Source: Hippasteria phrygiana
Taxonomy: Eukaryota > Echinodermata > Asteroidea > Valvatida > Goniasteridae
Length of the DNA stretch: 64,000 nt
Direction: 5' to 3'
Assembly: GCA_037893225.1 (NCBI GenBank)
Contig: JAZGUH010000103.1
Location: 682,001-746,000, forward strand
This document shows, piece by piece, positions 33,880-44,625 of this stretch (positions within the stretch are counted from its first letter, which is position 1; each line of letters starts with the position of its first letter). The position numbers and the translations under genes are program-made. Below the pieces are notes generated by a model, which made no database searches, was not told the DNA's origin, and was given only the letters and a program-made list of their open reading frames with translations.

Positions 33880-36727
33880 TACGAACCTGCGGGCTAACGA
33901 ACCTTTGATCTAATAAACCTTCGAACTATCGAACCTATCCAGGAGTAACCAGGAAATCTTTGTTTCATATGGACGTCCCAACTTAATTGAATTGACATAA
34001 ACATATATAAATTTAAAACTGGGCCTTACTTATTATAACAGAAGCCAAGGCCAATCGTCCGAATCCTAGCTTTGTGATCCCTGCATTGCCTTTATAGCCA
34101 GCCTTTCCATTCCAATTGTAGCGTAGTGCCAACTGATGATCCATGACGCTCGACATAATACGCCTGACCGCATCTTTCACGGTACTTTCACCAACAGTGA
34201 CAAGGTGGTTTGTCTGTGAAGAAAAGTATTCAGACATTCAAATCTGTATCACGCAATCACAAATCCAAAGCATACAATCAATCTAAAAATAAAATTGTGC
34301 ATAGTGATAAACAAAAGCCAAAAGCTGAATTGTTTTAATAGTTCCCTCTGACGAGCTCAGGCGTAACCAGGTTCTTTCAATACTTCAATCTTTTTTTTAG
34401 CATTCACTTGTCGTTTGGTAAATCTTATTTTAACCCAAACATCAGAAACCATAGATTAAAAGGAAAGGACTGTAAAATCTAACAAAGCATACCCTATTTC
34501 TTGACCAAATTGTCAGTGGCGTATCTGGGGTAGGCAGGTGGGGTTTCGTGTAGGGCTGTTCACTGCTGGGGGAAAAACCTGCCCTACCTCCCTCGGTGAA
34601 TTTTTCTTTTGGGTAATCGTAAATGCTTCATTTAATGGCATATTAGCGAAATCCACTAACCAAAAATCGTGGCCCATTGAAAAACTTAAAATACCTAATG
34701 CTGTCAAAAAATCCAAACACAGTGTTTCAGGCAGTTCAGATGTCGAAACGTCTCAATTTTGTACGCCGTAAAAAGCTGTATACGCCACTGCCAATTGTTT
34801 TAACTAGTCTGGGGCTTGAAAGGTTATAGGGTTAGCGTTTCCTTGACTTACCAACGCATCCCTGGTCTTTTTGGTTTTGAGCTCCTCTTCAAGCTCCTCA
34901 ATGTCCTCTTGAGTGCTCAGAGGTAAGGTGTTGTCCTCGGGCAGTTTTTCATCTACATCTCCCAAAAGCTTCACTGCTATTCCATTCAGGACTCGTCGTT
35001 GGGCCTCTTGCTCCTGCTGAATAGACTTTACTGTCAGCTGAATCTCTGTCACAGCTTTCAGTAGAGTCATCAGTGTTGCTATTAATAAAATGGGAAAATA
35101 CAGTAAATTATATGAGAAACAAACCATAATTTGCTTACTTTTCCAACCTTTTTTGAAAGGCTGATTCACCAAACTTGTATTAAACCCCTAACGTAGACAC
35201 TCCAGGACATTTTGGCTAGTAGCCTGCCAGTCGAATCACATTGCATACTTTGTCACTTTGACTTGTGTGGAGAGTGCAGCAAAGTGGGGGCTGTCAGCAC
35301 AGATGCACTGTGCTGTATCTGGTAGAGTTAGAGTTAGGGTTAAAGTTAAATTTAATTTTTACTTACCACTGTTGCTTGACATATCCCGCTGCCTCTCACC
35401 TACAGAAAAAAAGGAAATTTCAGAGAACTATTAGTACATTTACATGCTTTTTATTTATTATTTTTGTGTGTGGGGAAGGGATGTGGAAGGAGGAAGCCTC
35501 ATTCATATTTATAATTACATTGTGTTACAGTTACTGACATTTTTAGGTTTTGTACAATGAATAAAACCACGCTCTCTTACAAGGCAATGCTGCACTGTTT
35601 ATCTGAATGGACTTTCTGACCACATTGTTCCTCGTGCAATGTTAAGCACACACGGCAGTAATTGCATGCAAATAGTAATTGCCTTTGCTTTATGGTGCAA
35701 GGCTAGGCAGTTTCTTGGCAGGTCAATTGGTACATCAGCCAACAAGATTTTTTAAGCAGTAAAATCCCAAGTCAAAGTCATCGTATTCCACTTAAAATCT
35801 TCAATCCAAAAATCCCCTAACTTTCTTGAAATGCTTGAAAACAGGGTGACCGGGACCTTAATTGATTCAGGATGGATTGGCTTTAATCAATTAACAACTG
35901 GTGTATTTCAGTCTTTACCTAGTCTTGGGGTGTTAGGCCTAGAGCAAGAAGGGGTATCCGCATCTAAGTCCACATGGTTCATCGGGGAGATTGACAGAAT
36001 GGCAGGTGGTGCAGATGGCGATGGGGCTGGTGCCATAGCAGGTTGCCGATGTTTGTTCTTAGGAGCTGGTTCCTGTTCATCTTCGCTGTCGCTAGATGAT
36101 GACCACGTAGCAGGTCTCCTTCGTCTTGTAAATGTAACACAAAATAGTCAAGTACATGGATCCACTGAATATTCCACTTAAATATGGTAAATGTAGGACA
36201 TTTGTGAGAAATGAATGGATTTGGTGGTTAGTATTTTATAGCGTGCTAGCAAATACTGTAACACTGGCCTGTTTAAAGTTTTGCGTGCATAGATGCTGAG
36301 AAAATGGAGGAAAAAAATATGTTATAGTCTGGTTCCCTGACCATACCTTAGACAAAATGCATTTTATAGATTTGAGGGAATTATCAGGTCGGGTAACTAG
36401 ATTATACATTTCCACTTTTCTTCAAAGCAACAGCACACCAGGTGCCATGATTTTTAAGAATGCTTAAAACCCTAACCATCCCTAACCTGCCAAAATCAAA
36501 CACCCCATTTGTGTTAGAGTTTGTGTGGTTAGGGAAGGATTCTAGTAAAAAGCCTTGGGCTGTTAGGGTTGACTGCTATTTACAAGTCTAGTATGGTATT
36601 TCGTAATAATTCAGTAGTTTGGTTATTTATAATTTTGCAAATGTTTATGTACATGTTTATATACGTCATGGTACGTATGTGTTCACAATGTTGTGTATAT
36701 GCCAAAAGTTCCACTTTGGGGTTTGCC

Positions 36728-36728
<1 letters not shown>

Positions 36729-36776
<48 letters not shown>
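36729..36776. repeat. 48-base C-run in a DUF4806 intron
   Basis: An uninterrupted poly-C (poly-G on the transcribed strand sense) lies in the intron between exons 2 and 3, about 70 bp downstream of the exon 2 donor in the gene's direction. Its length may be inaccurate in the assembly. Confidence 0.9.
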
Positions 36777-37426
36777 AGTCTCAGGACAGGTTACAGGCCC
36801 GTTATAAACAATTTCAAATAAAATTAAATTTGCATATACTTACTTCCGCTGCTTGGCTCGTTCTTTGTCCGTTTGGACGTCAGATGTATCTTCAGCCATC
36901 CGCGACTTCTGTCTTCCAGCTTCATAGGTCGCTATGTGTGGATACAAGTTTTAGTGACTCCAATTTAATACTACTGTATTTACTATCTTTCACTAAAAAA
37001 AGTTTTAACGTATGGAGTGATTCACTAAACACCGTGACATCAGCAGGAAATCGGGACAATATGGTCTGTCAACCATGTCACTGAAATGTATATTTTAAAA
37101 TTCACAATGTCGGAGGCATGTTAGAGAACTAATTTCATCTCCATAAATTGCTACTTCGGGCAGGTCAAAACAGAGTACCATTTAGAGGCCAGAAAGTACT
37201 AAAATTTCCGATTAATAGTTTTCGAAACATGCTACTATACAGGTAAAATTATACTTACAACAATTGCAAAGCAAACGTGTCTTGTAGAGTGTCCATGTTT
37301 GCAGGTCTGGATTCAGCCTGTCCTTAACTACCTTTGTAAACAGCAGAAGTGGCTTTGAATGGTGGCCAGAGAACATGGGACGAGCTCTACTTCATCAGTT
37401 TCTGTGAAAACTACCACAGCATACAT

Positions 37427-38787
37427 CTCAACTATAGACATATCCAATGCATGATTGTAAAATTTGAACAGTGCATTTTATTTTCCTGGGCATTTAAGCT
37501 CACTTTATATTTTTTAGCATACATACAGTTTTACAACCTACATGTATGCATTTGCAGTTCACATTTAGACAATCAACTAGAGGTTTGATGTTTATCACAA
37601 ACACTAGGTGATCGGGCGAGACATTGTTCAGTTGTTTAAGTTATGAATATAAATATATGACTGTGATAAAGAAGAGATGTTCAAATTTGGCATTTGTTTT
37701 GAACCTTGGATATGCAAGAGGGCACTAACATAACTCGTGCAAATCTAAATTGCGTGAACTTAAAGGGGCTGTGTCGTCACGATCATAGCAGGCTTGCGGC
37801 TGTACACTGAATCCCGAACTGATGAACGCAGATGAACCCAGTAACTGCAAATAATACGCAATGACCGCGCGGTGACCTACAGGGCGCGCGCGCTGACCCA
37901 CAGGTCGCGCGCGCTGACCCACAGGTCGCGCGCGCCAGATCAGATTACAATTGCAATGACTGCTGGATGCATGATCCTGTAGTTATGATGATACATACTG
38001 CATGTACAAGTATTTTGTATGTGTTTGTGCCACCAAAAATGATGGTGTTCTAAAGACGACAGATGACCTCGACCTCATTAATATTTATAGGCTGGGGGTT
38101 GACCACGGAAACGTGCATTAGGGTCCGCTGAATTTATATCTATATCTTCGCAAGCCTTTGTCCAGTTGTATCAAACAAGCTGTCTAAAGTTTCTTATAAT
38201 GGCGGGTGCTACATGTAATTTGAATAAATGCAGAACATACGATATTATCATTGTAGAAATTACTTTATGAATTCGTTCACCCCTGAACATAGTCTAGACA
38301 CCTCAAATGGATAGGTTTGGACGAGATCAGACATGCATATAGGATTGAAAACATGTATTTTACCCAATTGCAGCAGCTAATTTGCATTTTAATTAATTTT
38401 TAAAAATGCCAAGGGTGCCAAGGGGCATGGCACCCGCCGGAATATTGATCAGCAAAGTCCAATTGACAAGAAAATGCAAAACAATTAACGAGGTCGAGGT
38501 CGAGGTCGAGGTCGAGGTCGAGGGCGACTGCGCCCTCGCATCTGTTTTTTTGTGCACAAGTCTATGTGGTAAGGTCGAGGTCGAGGGCAAGGGCGAGGGC
38601 GAGGTCGAGGTCGAGGTCGAGGGCGAGGAAATGTTTTGAAGAATTGTCTAGAAAAAGAAACCAAAAATATGCGTAGAACCCGGAAAAAAACAATAAGGTG
38701 ATCAGGAATCAGCCAGATCACCTAGTAAAACTTTGACTGGTTGAGTTATTTTATAGCCCGGTGACATTAGTTGAGCAGTTTCGATAT
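37427..38787. repeat. Intergenic EnSpm segment with two short tandem repeats
   Basis: Between the two EnSpm genes lie a 21-bp unit, GCTGACCCACAGGTCGCGCGC, in about three copies (about 37,861-37,936), and two tracts of the hexamer GAGGTC with GAGGGC variants (38,491-38,526 and 38,572-38,632). The remainder is unremarkable. I cannot say whether promoter elements for the accessory gene are here. Confidence 0.75.
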
Positions 38788-40300
38788 TTACTTCAAGTCT
38801 GTGAAAGTATGCATGCTATGAAGAACAGGTATTGCTACATGTTTGTCATAATACAGAAGCACCATATATTTGTTTCTCACTGACCGAATGTTGGCAATTA
38901 GCGTCTCGTTTCCCAGTTTAGATACCTTGTGCACATCCAACTTCTCTGAATCCATTGGATACGTAAAAAATGTTTCCAGTGATTGAAATTGTTTGTACAT
39001 TATGTACACCCCGGACCTACTTTGAAAGATATTGCTTATAATGCCCACGTGGCTTCCAACTCTCACACAATTGTCACCAGTTTTTGAGCTAATGACACAG
39101 TCACAAAAGACGGCATCACGAAACTATGTACATGGAATGTACTCGTTTCCCAAAGGAAGTGGACCTTTTGCATGTTCCATTCTCAAAGTGAACTTTGTGG
39201 ACTGGGAAAAACATAGACATTCTTTGGGTGGCAAGGAGGATCTCTCCACCAACCTTGCTACAACTTGCTGAAGAACAAAGTTTGGCTTTCTGACTAGCCT
39301 CTTCAAACCTTTTAGACAGTTTTCAAATGGAAAAGCTGAAAACTTGTCCAGGGGCCCATACAGTTTGACATCTTCCGGGAGATGAATCAGGTTATGTACA
39401 TTGTACACGACTTGGTCAGTCCCGTACAAACTAGAAAAATGCTGCACAAAATTGACAAGCAACTCTTTTGCATAATCACAAAAGGACTTGCACAAGGCTG
39501 GATTTGCCAGTAAGTTCACTGCAACAGACAGAAGCATGAAGTTGTCATACATTGGTTCAGGAATTTTTCCTTTCAATACTACAGGGCCAGTATACAGAAG
39601 AAACAACCGAAACTCTGTTGCTTTCCATCTGTCTAACTCATCAAGCGATCATGGTTTTCTAGCAAATTCTTGAGGGATGCTGGAACGGAGAGATAGCAGA
39701 CATTCTGATATTTGCACCATTGTCCGAGGTTCCAGACGGCACTTCAAAGGCCCTTTCACCCAAAAGACAAGAAGCCGTCTTGTGACTCCTAAGCATACCA
39801 AATGCATATAGTCTAGTGGAAACTGAGAAACCATGCCAATATTTAATTGTAGCAATCGGCTCAGTCCAATGTGGTGGCCCTCATCCAACCTATCCTTAAA
39901 TGAATCATCTGTGCGAAGGGGTGAATCCAATCTGGAAAATATCACTTTGCTATCATACTCCCCTCTGACTGTGCACTTCTCACAACCATGATAACCTGAA
40001 TGACCCTTGACCTGTTTAATATACGCACGTGCTGGAGCATCACAAATAAATGCCTCGACAGAAACGGCCAAAGTTCTTCCATTTGCCAGTAAATCTTTGA
40101 CTTCATGTACAAAATCTTCGAGAAACTCCGAGATGTTTGGGTTTTTTATTGCTAGAATACAAACCTACAATGAATGGTTCACACCTACACGATGGTTCAG
40201 ATAAAGTACAAAGGATTGGCCAGCACTGAACATTACTGCTTTTAAACAATGGAAGGCCATGAATTTTCATGTGCAATATCTTCCTCGGAGTGGCATGAGA
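38788..40300 (-). pseudogene. EnSpm-type transposase, broken
   Basis: A minus-strand coding region of about 500 codons. Motifs in order: IHGLPLFKSSNVQCWPIL, then FLEDFVHEVKDLL, ICDAPARAYIKQVKGHSGY, a CxxC pair in GCEKC, LDYMHLVCLGVTRRLL, FLLYTGPVVLKG, and YNVHNLIHLPEDVKLYGPL. This order is that of animal EnSpm/CACTA transposases, which cut and reinsert the element. Three lesions are visible. The frame changes in the A-run at 40,142-40,147. TGA sits at 39,649-39,651, where CGA (Arg) would fit. TAG is at 39,124-39,126, where CAG (Gln) would fit. Across both stops the frame and similarity continue exactly, to LHSMHTFTDLK at 38,788. The N-terminal part runs into a large hairpin at 40,301. It lies upstream of the accessory gene on the same strand. 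Confidence 0.8.
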
Positions 40301-40655
40301 TAGGACTTGTTCATGGTTCTGTCTGGTGTAATTTGCCTTAAAATTTCCAACATGAACTGTTTACCCTTCTCAGCCGTGAAGCCCAATTCAATATGGGGGG
40401 CTTCATGTCTGCGCAGGCGCACACAGCTCATCGCACCCAAAAACCTGACGGTTGTTTTATGAAATTGGATGTCCATGCACCAGTTAATAGTATTTCATGA
40501 AACAACCGTCGGGTTTGTGGGTGCGATGAGCTGTGTGCACCTGCGCAGACATGATACCGCCATATTGAATTGGTCTTTACGGCTGAGAAGGGTAAACAGT
40601 TCATGTTGGATATTTTAAGGCAAATTACACCAGACAGAAACATGAACAAGTCCTA
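40301..40655. repeat. 165-bp inverted repeat with 26-bp loop
   Basis: 40,301-40,465 and 40,492-40,655 are inverted copies with only about a dozen mismatches. Matching anchors are TAGGACTTGTTCATG with its complement at the far right, CTGTTTACCCTTCTCAGCCG, ATGTCTGCGCAGG and ACACAGCTCATCGCACCCA. The loop is about 26 bp. Either arm is open for more than 60 minus-strand codons, with the phrase TAEKGKQFMLEIL in one. It adjoins the transposase remnant and may be part of it duplicated in inverted orientation. Confidence 0.9.
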
Positions 40656-41500
40656 ATTATGGTGAAATATTGAGATGCTTGGGTAAGTGAACCTATATGC
40701 CGAGTTTAAGGCCGAATGATTTCCATTTAAAAAACAAAAAAAATCCCCAACTTTTTGCACGCAGCGCAGTATGGCCCAGAGCATGAGTCTACTCGTGCGG
40801 CGGGGCATAGTATAGGGCTACATCATCATGATCGTGACTAAGTTCAGCAATTTCTTGCAAAAGTTGGTTAACAACTTTTTCAACTTTACAACGCTTTGTC
40901 CAATAAGACATAATTGAAGTGCAAGCTTATTACAGATCGAGACAGATGTAAAATTAAGATTATTGTTAGTTAGCTGAACATTTACCGAAGTCACTCAAAG
41001 ATTCAACGTTCAAACCCAAGGCTTCATATTTTTTAAGCAAATTTAGTCACACGTATGGGCTACAACTAGCATGACAACACAAGAGTTATTTCCAGGTAGG
41101 CCTACATTAAATTGTAAATGTCATCGTGATAATGCACATGTGCAACAAGAACAAGAAATATAACACTTAACAGCCTACGGGGACTTCGCGGAGACCGTGT
41201 ATAATGGCTGAACGTAAGACGTGCGGCATGTACTGCTGGCCATACATGTAGTATACATGTACCACGTACAAATTACAATAGATTGGACAAATGTTGGAGT
41301 CACGGCGAAAAAGGTGCTTCAGATTATGTGCTTCAGATTATGTGCTTAAATGCCATGCACAGAAAATAAAAGCTATTTCATTAACTCAACCAGGTCTGGT
41401 TCGAGCTTTAGCAACGGAAAGTGGCGATTACAAATAAAAAAATGGAATAAGTCTTCAGAAAATATCTTAGAATTGCATACGTGGCAGAATCACTAACTGT
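40656..41500. other. Unassigned right part of the EnSpm element
   Basis: No gene I can support. A tandem pair of TTCAGATTATGTGC occurs near 41,315-41,345. The region presumably contained the 5' end of the transposase gene. Confidence 0.4.
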
Positions 41501-41783
41501 TGACTGACAAACAATGGCGGTCGACGTGGCCAGTGGACAGCATGTGTGTGCGCGGTGCACGCGCAGGTTGCCGATAACCCCCGCGCGGTGCGCATAATCG
41601 AGCAAGCCAACATTGGCCCTAAATGGGCCGATATCGTGAGCTTACATGATGGCGCGATGGAGGTTTACGCATACCTGCCGAAAACGGCGCATTGCTGGCC
41701 GTATAACGGCAGCCGTTATACAGTACTGCCGGTACCAGCCGTTTCGAAGCCAGCATCGGGCCAATTACGATATGTTTGTTGGG
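41501..41783. repeat. Right subterminal region of the EnSpm element
   Basis: GC-rich motifs mirror the left end: TGGCCCTAAATGGGCC, CTGGCCGTATAACGGC, AGCCGTTATAC, GCCAGCATCGGGCCAATT, then the terminus ending TGTTTGTTGGG. The left end contains the complements (TTGGCCCGATGC-like and GGCCCGATTATGGGCC). Confidence 0.65.
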
Positions 41784-42170
41784 TGATGGCCGAGACAAGC
41801 GAGTAGGTTTTTCGAACCTTTTTTTTCTGCATTCTTGCATCAGTGCACATGCTATACAATGGACTAGCCGAGACCCCCACCACGCAACTTAGGCCCAACA
41901 TTAGTGCATTTTTCGATCTGATGTTCAACGAAATTGCGCACAATCTTGATACTGATGGAAAGAGGGACTCATCAGCAACATCCAGACCAATTTCCTGCTC
42001 CGCAGGCCCAAGTTCAGCCAAATGATGGCCGAGATAAGCGAGTAGGTTTTTTCGAACTGATTTTTTCTGCATTCCCGCATGAGTGTACATGCTATACAAT
42101 GGCCTAGCCGAGACCCCCACCACGCAACTTAGGCCCAAAATTAGTGCATTTTTCGATCTGAGTGTTAAAG
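41784..42170. repeat. 238-bp satellite, last 1.6 monomers
   Basis: The satellite continues after the transposon in the same orientation and at the same monomer position at which it stopped at 29,408. It ends inside a monomer at TTTTCGATCTGA followed by TGTTAAA (about 42,170), where the compound satellite starts. Confidence 0.95.
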
Positions 42171-42225
42171 TGCAAGTGCTAGACAGTGATAGTGTGCAAG
42201 TGCTGGAGTTAGAGTGTTTGAGTTA

Positions 42226-42356
42226 GGGCCTTGTCACACAAGGCAACTTTAACAAGCAATTTGTGGGCAAGTGACAGCGCTGCAAACGAAAAGAAATTCT
42301 TGAAGTGCAATAAGGACATTTTTCTTCTTAAGACAATTTGGTGAAAATAAAAAATT
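42226..42356. mobile_element. Divergent founder-like MITE copy
   Basis: This copy reads GGGCCTTGTCACACAAGGCA where later ones read GGGCCTTGTTACACACTGCA. It has other differences shared by no later copy (AAGTGACAGCGCTGCAAACG). It breaks off after GTGAAAATAAAAAATT and passes directly into the first 15-bp units, so its right TIR is missing. Its TIR sequence is closer to the complement of the normal right TIR, suggesting it is ancestral. Confidence 0.7.
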
Positions 42357-42498
42357 GAGAGTGCGGGTTTTGAGAGTGCGGGTTTTGAGAGTGCGGGTTT
42401 TGAGAGTGCGGATTTTGAGAGTGCGGGTTTTGAGAGTGCGGATTTTGAGAGTGCGGGTTTTGTGGGCAAGTAACAGCGCTGCAGCCGAAAAGTTGTTA
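42357..42498. repeat. Early-type 15-bp units and MITE fragment
   Basis: Seven units of GAGAGTGCGGGTTTT (some with GCGGATTTT) come first, without the AGGG run of later arrays. They are followed by an internal MITE fragment (GTGGGCAAGTAACAGCGCTG, to 42,498) that joins TTGTTAGAGTTAAGGGTTTG. Such mixed joints occur only at this left edge. Confidence 0.75.
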
Positions 42499-43682
42499 GA
42501 GTTAAGGGTTTGAGTGCAAGTGTTAGGGTTAAGGTTCGAGTTAGAGTACGGGTTTTAAGGGTGCGGGTTTTAAGGGTGCGGGTTTTAAGGGTGCGGGTTT
42601 TAAGGGTGCGGGTTTTAAGGGTGCGGGTTTTAAGGGTGCGGGTTTTAAGGGTGCGGGTTTTAAGGGTGCGGGTTTTAAGGGTGCGGGTTTTAAGGGTGCG
42701 GGTTTTAAGGGTGCGGGTTTTAAGAGTGCGGGTTTTAAGAGTGCGGGTTTTAAGAGTGCGGGTTTTAAGAGTGCTAGAGTTAGGGCCTTGTTACACAATG
42801 CAATTTGTGGGCAAGTAACAGCGCTGCAGCCGAAAAGAAATTCTTCAAGTGCAATAAGGACATTTTTCTTCTTAAGACAATTTGGTGAAAATACAAAATT
42901 CCATGTTTTTCTATGTGGAATTTGGTTGGACCCGATTGCCTGAAAATTGTCCTGTGTGACATGGCCCTTAGAGTGAGAGTGCTTGTGTTCGGGTTAGAAT
43001 GTGAGAGTAAGAGATAGAGAGACAGGGATAGATAGAGTGTTAGACTTACTCGTCTACAAAACACCATAGGTCTGTTGTGCTGATCTAAGCCCGCATCCTA
43101 CAGCATGATTTCATATGCTCTCTATCTCACTAGGCCTTTCAGTTCTGTCCAGGATAATCTTGTATGGCCTCGAGGTCTTGAACAGCCAGGAGCCGGAGGT
43201 TTATCTCTCCTGGAGTTGATGGAAAAATAGAGTAAGCGAGTTAGGGGTGTTCAAATTAGTTGTTAAGAGTTAAGGGTTTGAGTGCAAGTGTTAGGGTTAA
43301 CGTTCAAGTTAGAGTGCAGGTTTTAAGGGTGCGGGTTTTAGGGGTGCGGGTTTTAGGGGTGCGGGTTTTAGGGGTGCGGGTTTTAGGGGTGCGGGTTTTA
43401 GGGGTGCGGGTTTTAGGGGTGCGGGTTTTAGGGGTGCGGGTTTTAGGGGTGCGGGTTTTAGGGGTGCGGGTTTTAGGGGTGCGGGTTTTAGGGGTGCGGG
43501 TTTTAGGGGTGCGGGTTTTAGGGGTGCGGGTTTTAGGGGTGCGGGTTTTAGGGGTGCGGGTTTTAGGGTGCAGGTTTTAAGGGTGCGGGTTTTAAGGGTG
43601 CGGGTTTTAAGGGTGCGGGTTTTAAGAGTGCGGGTTTTAAGAGTGCGGGTTTTAAGAGTGCGGGTTTTAAGAGTGCTAGAGT

Positions 43683-43885
43683 TAGGGCCTTGTTACACAC
43701 TGCAATTTTAACAAGCAATTTGTGGGCAAGTAACAGCGCTGCAGCCGAAAAGAAATTCTTCAAGTGCAATAAAGACATTTTTCTTCTTAAGACAATTTGG
43801 TGAAAATACAAAATTCCATGTTTTTCTATGTGGAATTTGGTTAGACCCGATTGCCTGAAAATTGTCCTGTGTGACATGGCCCTTA
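43683..43885. mobile_element. Captured Harbinger/Tourist-like MITE (type copy)
   Basis: The left TIR is GGGCCTTGTTACACACTGCA and the right TIR, reverse-complemented, is GGGCCATGTCACACAGGACA. Both sides are flanked by TTA (GAG-TTA and TTA-GAG). TTA duplications and GGGCC termini fit the Tourist/Harbinger MITE group. The core contains AACAGCGCTGCAGCCGAAAA and CCATGTTTTTCTATGTGG. No coding capacity. Two subtypes alternate in the array: one preceded by GTGCTAGAG and reading ACACACTGC, one preceded by TTTTAAG and reading ACACAATGC. Because flanks are copied with it, the MITE spread here by tandem duplication and not by repeated transposition. Confidence 0.7.
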
Positions 43886-44329
43886 GAGTGAGAGTGCTTG
43901 TGTTCGGGTTAGAATGTGAGAGTAAGGGATAGAGAGACAGAGGTTTTAAGGGTGCGGGTTTTAAGGGTGCGGGTTTTAGGGGTGCGGGTTTTAGGGGTGC
44001 GGGTTTTAGGGGTGCGGGTTTTAAGGGTGCGGGTTTTAGGGGTGCGGGTTTTAAGGGTGCGGGTTTTAAGTTAGGGCCTTGTTACACAATGCAATTTTAA
44101 CAAGCAATTTGTGGGCAAGTAACAGCGCTGCAGCCGAAAAGAAATTCTTCAAGTGCAATAAAGACATTTTTCTTCTTAAGACAATTTGGTGAAAATACAA
44201 AATTCCATGTTTTTCTATGTGGAATTTGGTTGGACCCGATTGCCTGAAAATTGTCCTGTGTGACATGGCCCTTAGAGTGAGAGTGCTTGTGTTCGGGTTA
44301 GAATGTGAGAGTAAGAGATAGAGAGACAG

Positions 44330-44625
44330 GGATAGATAGAGTGTTAGACTTACTCGTCTACAAAACACCATAGGTCTGTTGTGCTGATCTAAGCCCACAT
44401 CCTACAGCATGATTTCATATGCTCTCTATCTCACTAGGCCTTTCAGTTCTGTAAAGGATAATCTTGTATGGCCTCGAGGTCTTGAACAGCCAGGAGCCGG
44501 AGGTTTATCTCTCCTGGAGTTGATGGAAAAATAGAGTAAGCGAGTTAGGGGTGTTCAAATTAGTTGTTAAGAGTTAAGGGTTTGAGTGCAAGTGTTAGGG
44601 TTAACGTTGAAGTTAGAGTGCAGGT
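44330..44625. repeat. Block B of the compound satellite (representative copy)
   Basis: About 300 bp from GGATAGATAGAGTGTTAGAC through GCTGATCTAAGCCC, TATGGCCTCGAGGTCTTGAA and GGAGCCGGAGGTTTATCTCT to GTTAACGTTCAAGTTAGAGT. Fifteen copies start near 43,025, 44,330, 45,484, 46,678, 47,324, 49,853, 51,024, 52,204, 52,864, 55,394, 57,033, 58,864, 60,118, 61,671 and 62,879. Copies differ by single bases (for example GCCCGCATCC or GCCCACATCC). I recognise no gene or element in it. Confidence 0.9.

Larger units (their letters stand above)
32275..33940. mobile_element. Outer foldback element in the last DUF4806 intron
   Basis: The left part contains repeated CCGAAGGTTCATTAATCCGA, GGTTCGATAGTCCG and GGACTATCGAACCT motifs in both orientations. 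The right part, after the inner element, ends with complementary CTTCGAACTATCGAACCTAT. The ends are therefore inverted repeats and the interior folds on itself. I see no coding sequence. The inner MITE (32,591-33,879) interrupts it near its right end. Exact borders and target duplication are unclear. Confidence 0.6.
31832..37426 (-). pseudogene. DUF4806-type EnSpm accessory gene, damaged first exon
   Basis: Seven minus-strand exons: 37,259-37,426, 36,844-36,931, 35,919-36,124, 35,367-35,399 (33 bp), 34,852-35,078, 34,030-34,213 and 31,832-32,022. All six introns are GT-AG and every exon phase from exon 2 on fits, giving one frame to the final stop. The protein starts MYAVVVFTETDEVELVP. Exon 2 gives AEDTSDVQTDKERAKQR, exon 3 a Ser/Pro-rich acidic linker, exon 5 a coiled coil with LPLSTQEDIEELEEEL, and exons 6-7 the DUF4806-like core (RYNWNGKAGYKGNAGI, VEVQREVMVWLRGASD). 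This resembles the accessory protein of animal EnSpm elements; its biochemical role is unknown to me. Exon 1 needs two frame changes, between ELVP and LWPPFK and at AAAGG near 37,332, so this copy is probably inactive unless these are sequencing errors. The last intron hosts two nested elements. Confidence 0.75.
29409..41783 (-). mobile_element. 12.4-kb EnSpm/CACTA-like transposon
   Basis: The termini are CCCAGTAAACA and, on the opposite strand, CCCAACAAACA (9 of 11 identical). They are flanked by TG at 29,407-29,408 and 41,784-41,785. Removing the element and one TG restores an uninterrupted satellite monomer (CCGAATG joined to ATGGCCGAG), so the borders are exact. Both ends carry GC-rich subterminal motifs such as GGCCCGAT, GGGCCAAT and GGCCCAGTA in both orientations. 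Inside, on the minus strand, are an EnSpm-type transposase and a DUF4806-type gene, the two-gene set seen in animal EnSpm elements. The 2-bp duplication fits that superfamily; the termini are not the plant CACTA sequence, so the class assignment rests on the proteins. Confidence 0.85.

Noticed and set aside
36569..37084. 171-codon plus frame with a poly-Pro tract
   Set aside because: The proline run is the 48-base C homopolymer; the frame lies antisense across an exon and introns of the accessory gene.
38406..38721. Charged repeat proteins (VEVEVEVE or RPRPRPRP)
   Set aside because: They are translations of the GAGGTC hexamer repeat on either strand.
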